64,000 nucleotides of DNA from Streptomyces sp. NBC_00433 (GTDB lineage: Bacteria; Actinomycetota; Actinomycetes; Streptomycetales; Streptomycetaceae): the NCBI GenBank assembly GCA_036015235.1, contig CP107926.1, positions 1,736,001 through 1,800,000 of the forward strand. Reading direction: 5' to 3'. Below, one piece after another: positions 63,090 through 64,000 of this stretch. The translations under genes and the position numbers were made by a program. The notes beneath the pieces were generated by a model. That model was not told the DNA's origin, searched no databases, and saw nothing but the letters and a program-made list of their open reading frames with translations. Position 1 is the stretch's first letter. Every line of letters starts with the position of its first letter.

Positions 63090-64000
63090 ACTGCTCCTCC
63101 GCCTTCCAGAAGTAGATGTAGCCGCCGACGCCCACCAGCACCGCCCAGGCCACCGCGCTGATCCACACGTGCGGCGGCAGCTGCGAGGAGGTGACGCTGT
63201 CGATCAGTGCGAACCGGGCCAGGTCGATGTAGACCGCGGCGGGGTTGATGTCCAGCAGGACCCGTACGAAGTGCGGCGCCTTCGAGGTCAGGTTCTCGAT
63301 GCTGTACATGACGCCCGAGGTGTACATCCAGGTGCGGAGCATGAACGGCATGAGCTGTGCCAGGTCGGTCATCTTGCTGCCGAGTCTGGCCACGATCATC
63401 GCCAGGCCGGTGTTGAAGACCCACTGGGTGATCAGCGCCGGGATGATCAGCAGCCAGGACGCGTCCGGCACCTCGCCGGTCATCAGCACGATCGCGATGA
63501 GCACGAACATCGACATCATCAGCTGCTGGAGCTGCATCAGCGTGAAGGCGATGGGCATCGAGGCGCGCGGGAAGTGCAGCGCCCGGATCAGCCCCAGGTT
63601 GCCGGCCACCGCCCGGACGCCGCTCATCACCGAGGACTGCGTGAAGGTGAAGATGAAGATGCCGGTGACCAGGAAGGCGATGAAGTTGTCGACGCCCTTC
63701 CTGGTGCCGATCAGCACACCGAAGATCAGGTAGTAGACGGCCGCGTTCAGCAGCGGCGTCATGACCTGCCAGAGCTGGCCGAGGCGGGCCTGGGTGTACT
63801 GCGCCGCAGTACGCGCCTTGGCGAACTCGTTGATGAAATGTCGGCGGCCCCACAGCTGCCGGGTGTATTCGGCCAGGCCCGGGCGGGCACCGCTGACGGT
63901 CAGCCCGTACTTGGCGGCGAGCTGGGAGGGACTGAGGCCGTCATCGGCCGTGGGTGCCGGCGGGGCACCGACGGCGACCGCACCATTGTGCGTTGTCTCG
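63076..64000 (-). CDS. Polysaccharide/teichoic acid ABC exporter permease (TagG/Wzm-like), partial
   Basis: The frame is open from the stop at 63076 to the window edge (308 codons seen), so the start is not included. The cytosolic N-terminal part (LSPSQLAAKYGLTVSGARPG, TRQLWGRRHFINEFA) and TQARLGQLWQVMTPLLNAAVYYLIFGVLIG match ABC-2 type exporter permeases. About six hydrophobic segments follow. It forms the exporter with the overlapping ATPase gene. Confidence 0.9.
   Translation of the reverse strand, partial: ETTHNGAVAVGAPPAPTADDGLSPSQLAAKYGLTVSGARPGLAEYTRQLWGRRHFINEFAKARTAAQYTQARLGQLWQVMTPLLNAAVYYLIFGVLIGTRKGVDNFIAFLVTGIFIFTFTQSSVMSGVRAVAGNLGLIRALHFPRASMPIAFTLMQLQQLMMSMFVLIAIVLMTGEVPDASWLLIIPALITQWVFNTGLAMIVARLGSKMTDLAQLMPFMLRTWMYTSGVMYSIENLTSKAPHFVRVLLDINPAAVYIDLARFALIDSVTSSQLPPHVWISAVAWAVLVGVGGYIYFWKAEEQYGRG

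Overview
This is high-GC actinobacterial DNA, most likely from Streptomyces or a close relative in the Streptomycetaceae. Supporting signs are the strong G/C bias at third codon positions, GTG/TTG starts with GGAGG-type ribosome binding sites, the XRE-DUF5753/DUF397/HATPase trio, tandem SAV_2177-type methyltransferases, a large LAL-type LuxR regulator and a complete streptomycete-style hopanoid locus.

Region 1 (1-9.1 kb) is a class II lanthipeptide locus. Two tandemly duplicated precursors with nitrile-hydratase-like leaders (1669-2449, minus strand) are followed by a cytochrome P450 and the beginning of another gene at the left edge. Divergent from them is a LanM synthetase, whose stop codon overlaps the start of a third precursor of the lichenicidin/mersacidin type. 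A LAL-type LuxR regulator closes the locus. The divergent promoter region holds twin palindromes. Several catalytic motifs are unusual: the P450 lacks the ExxR glutamate and the LanM cyclase lacks a conserved active-site histidine.

Region 2 (9.3-19.3 kb) is an insertion-sequence-rich island ending at a tRNA-Pro(GGG). It carries an excisionase/integrase pair next to the tRNA, an IS3 element cut by an IS30 element, an IS256 element, an rve-type IS plus a fragment of a relative, a ComM/YifB gene remnant, a GIY-YIG-type gene and a small secreted protein. It looks like the decayed remains of an integrative element.

Region 3 (19.4-33 kb) has a membrane protein, a GH2 beta-galactosidase coupled to a GNAT acetyltransferase, and then a second IS-battered stretch (24.2-30.5 kb). 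The latter contains an ISL3 element inserted in a frameshifted IS256 element, remnants of ISL3 and IS3 elements, an alpha/beta hydrolase, and truncated MBL-fold and phosphotransferase genes. An intact MBL-fold hydrolase follows.

Region 4 (32.3-39.3 kb) is a GntR regulator followed by a tightly packed operon: 2[4Fe-4S] ferredoxin, SsuA-like lipoprotein with a NosL-like C-terminal domain, ABC permease, ABC ATPase, and an AprA/FrdA-like flavoprotein fused to HEAT-like repeats. The set suggests import plus redox processing of an oxidised sulfur or similar anion.

Region 5 (40-50 kb) holds a DUF5302 protein, a saccharopine-dehydrogenase-like reductase, three tandem SAV_2177 methyltransferases, a DUF397/XRE/HATPase module, a GDSL hydrolase, a GH36 alpha-galactosidase and a tyrosine phosphatase. 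A 160-bp MITE-like repeat follows.

Region 6 (50.1-62 kb) is the hopanoid locus hpnC-hpnD-hpnE-polyprenyl synthase-shc-hpnG-hpnH-dxs-hpnO, all on the minus strand with overlapping or near-adjacent genes. The window ends in a teichoic-acid/polysaccharide ABC exporter (62.3-64 kb) whose permease runs off the edge.
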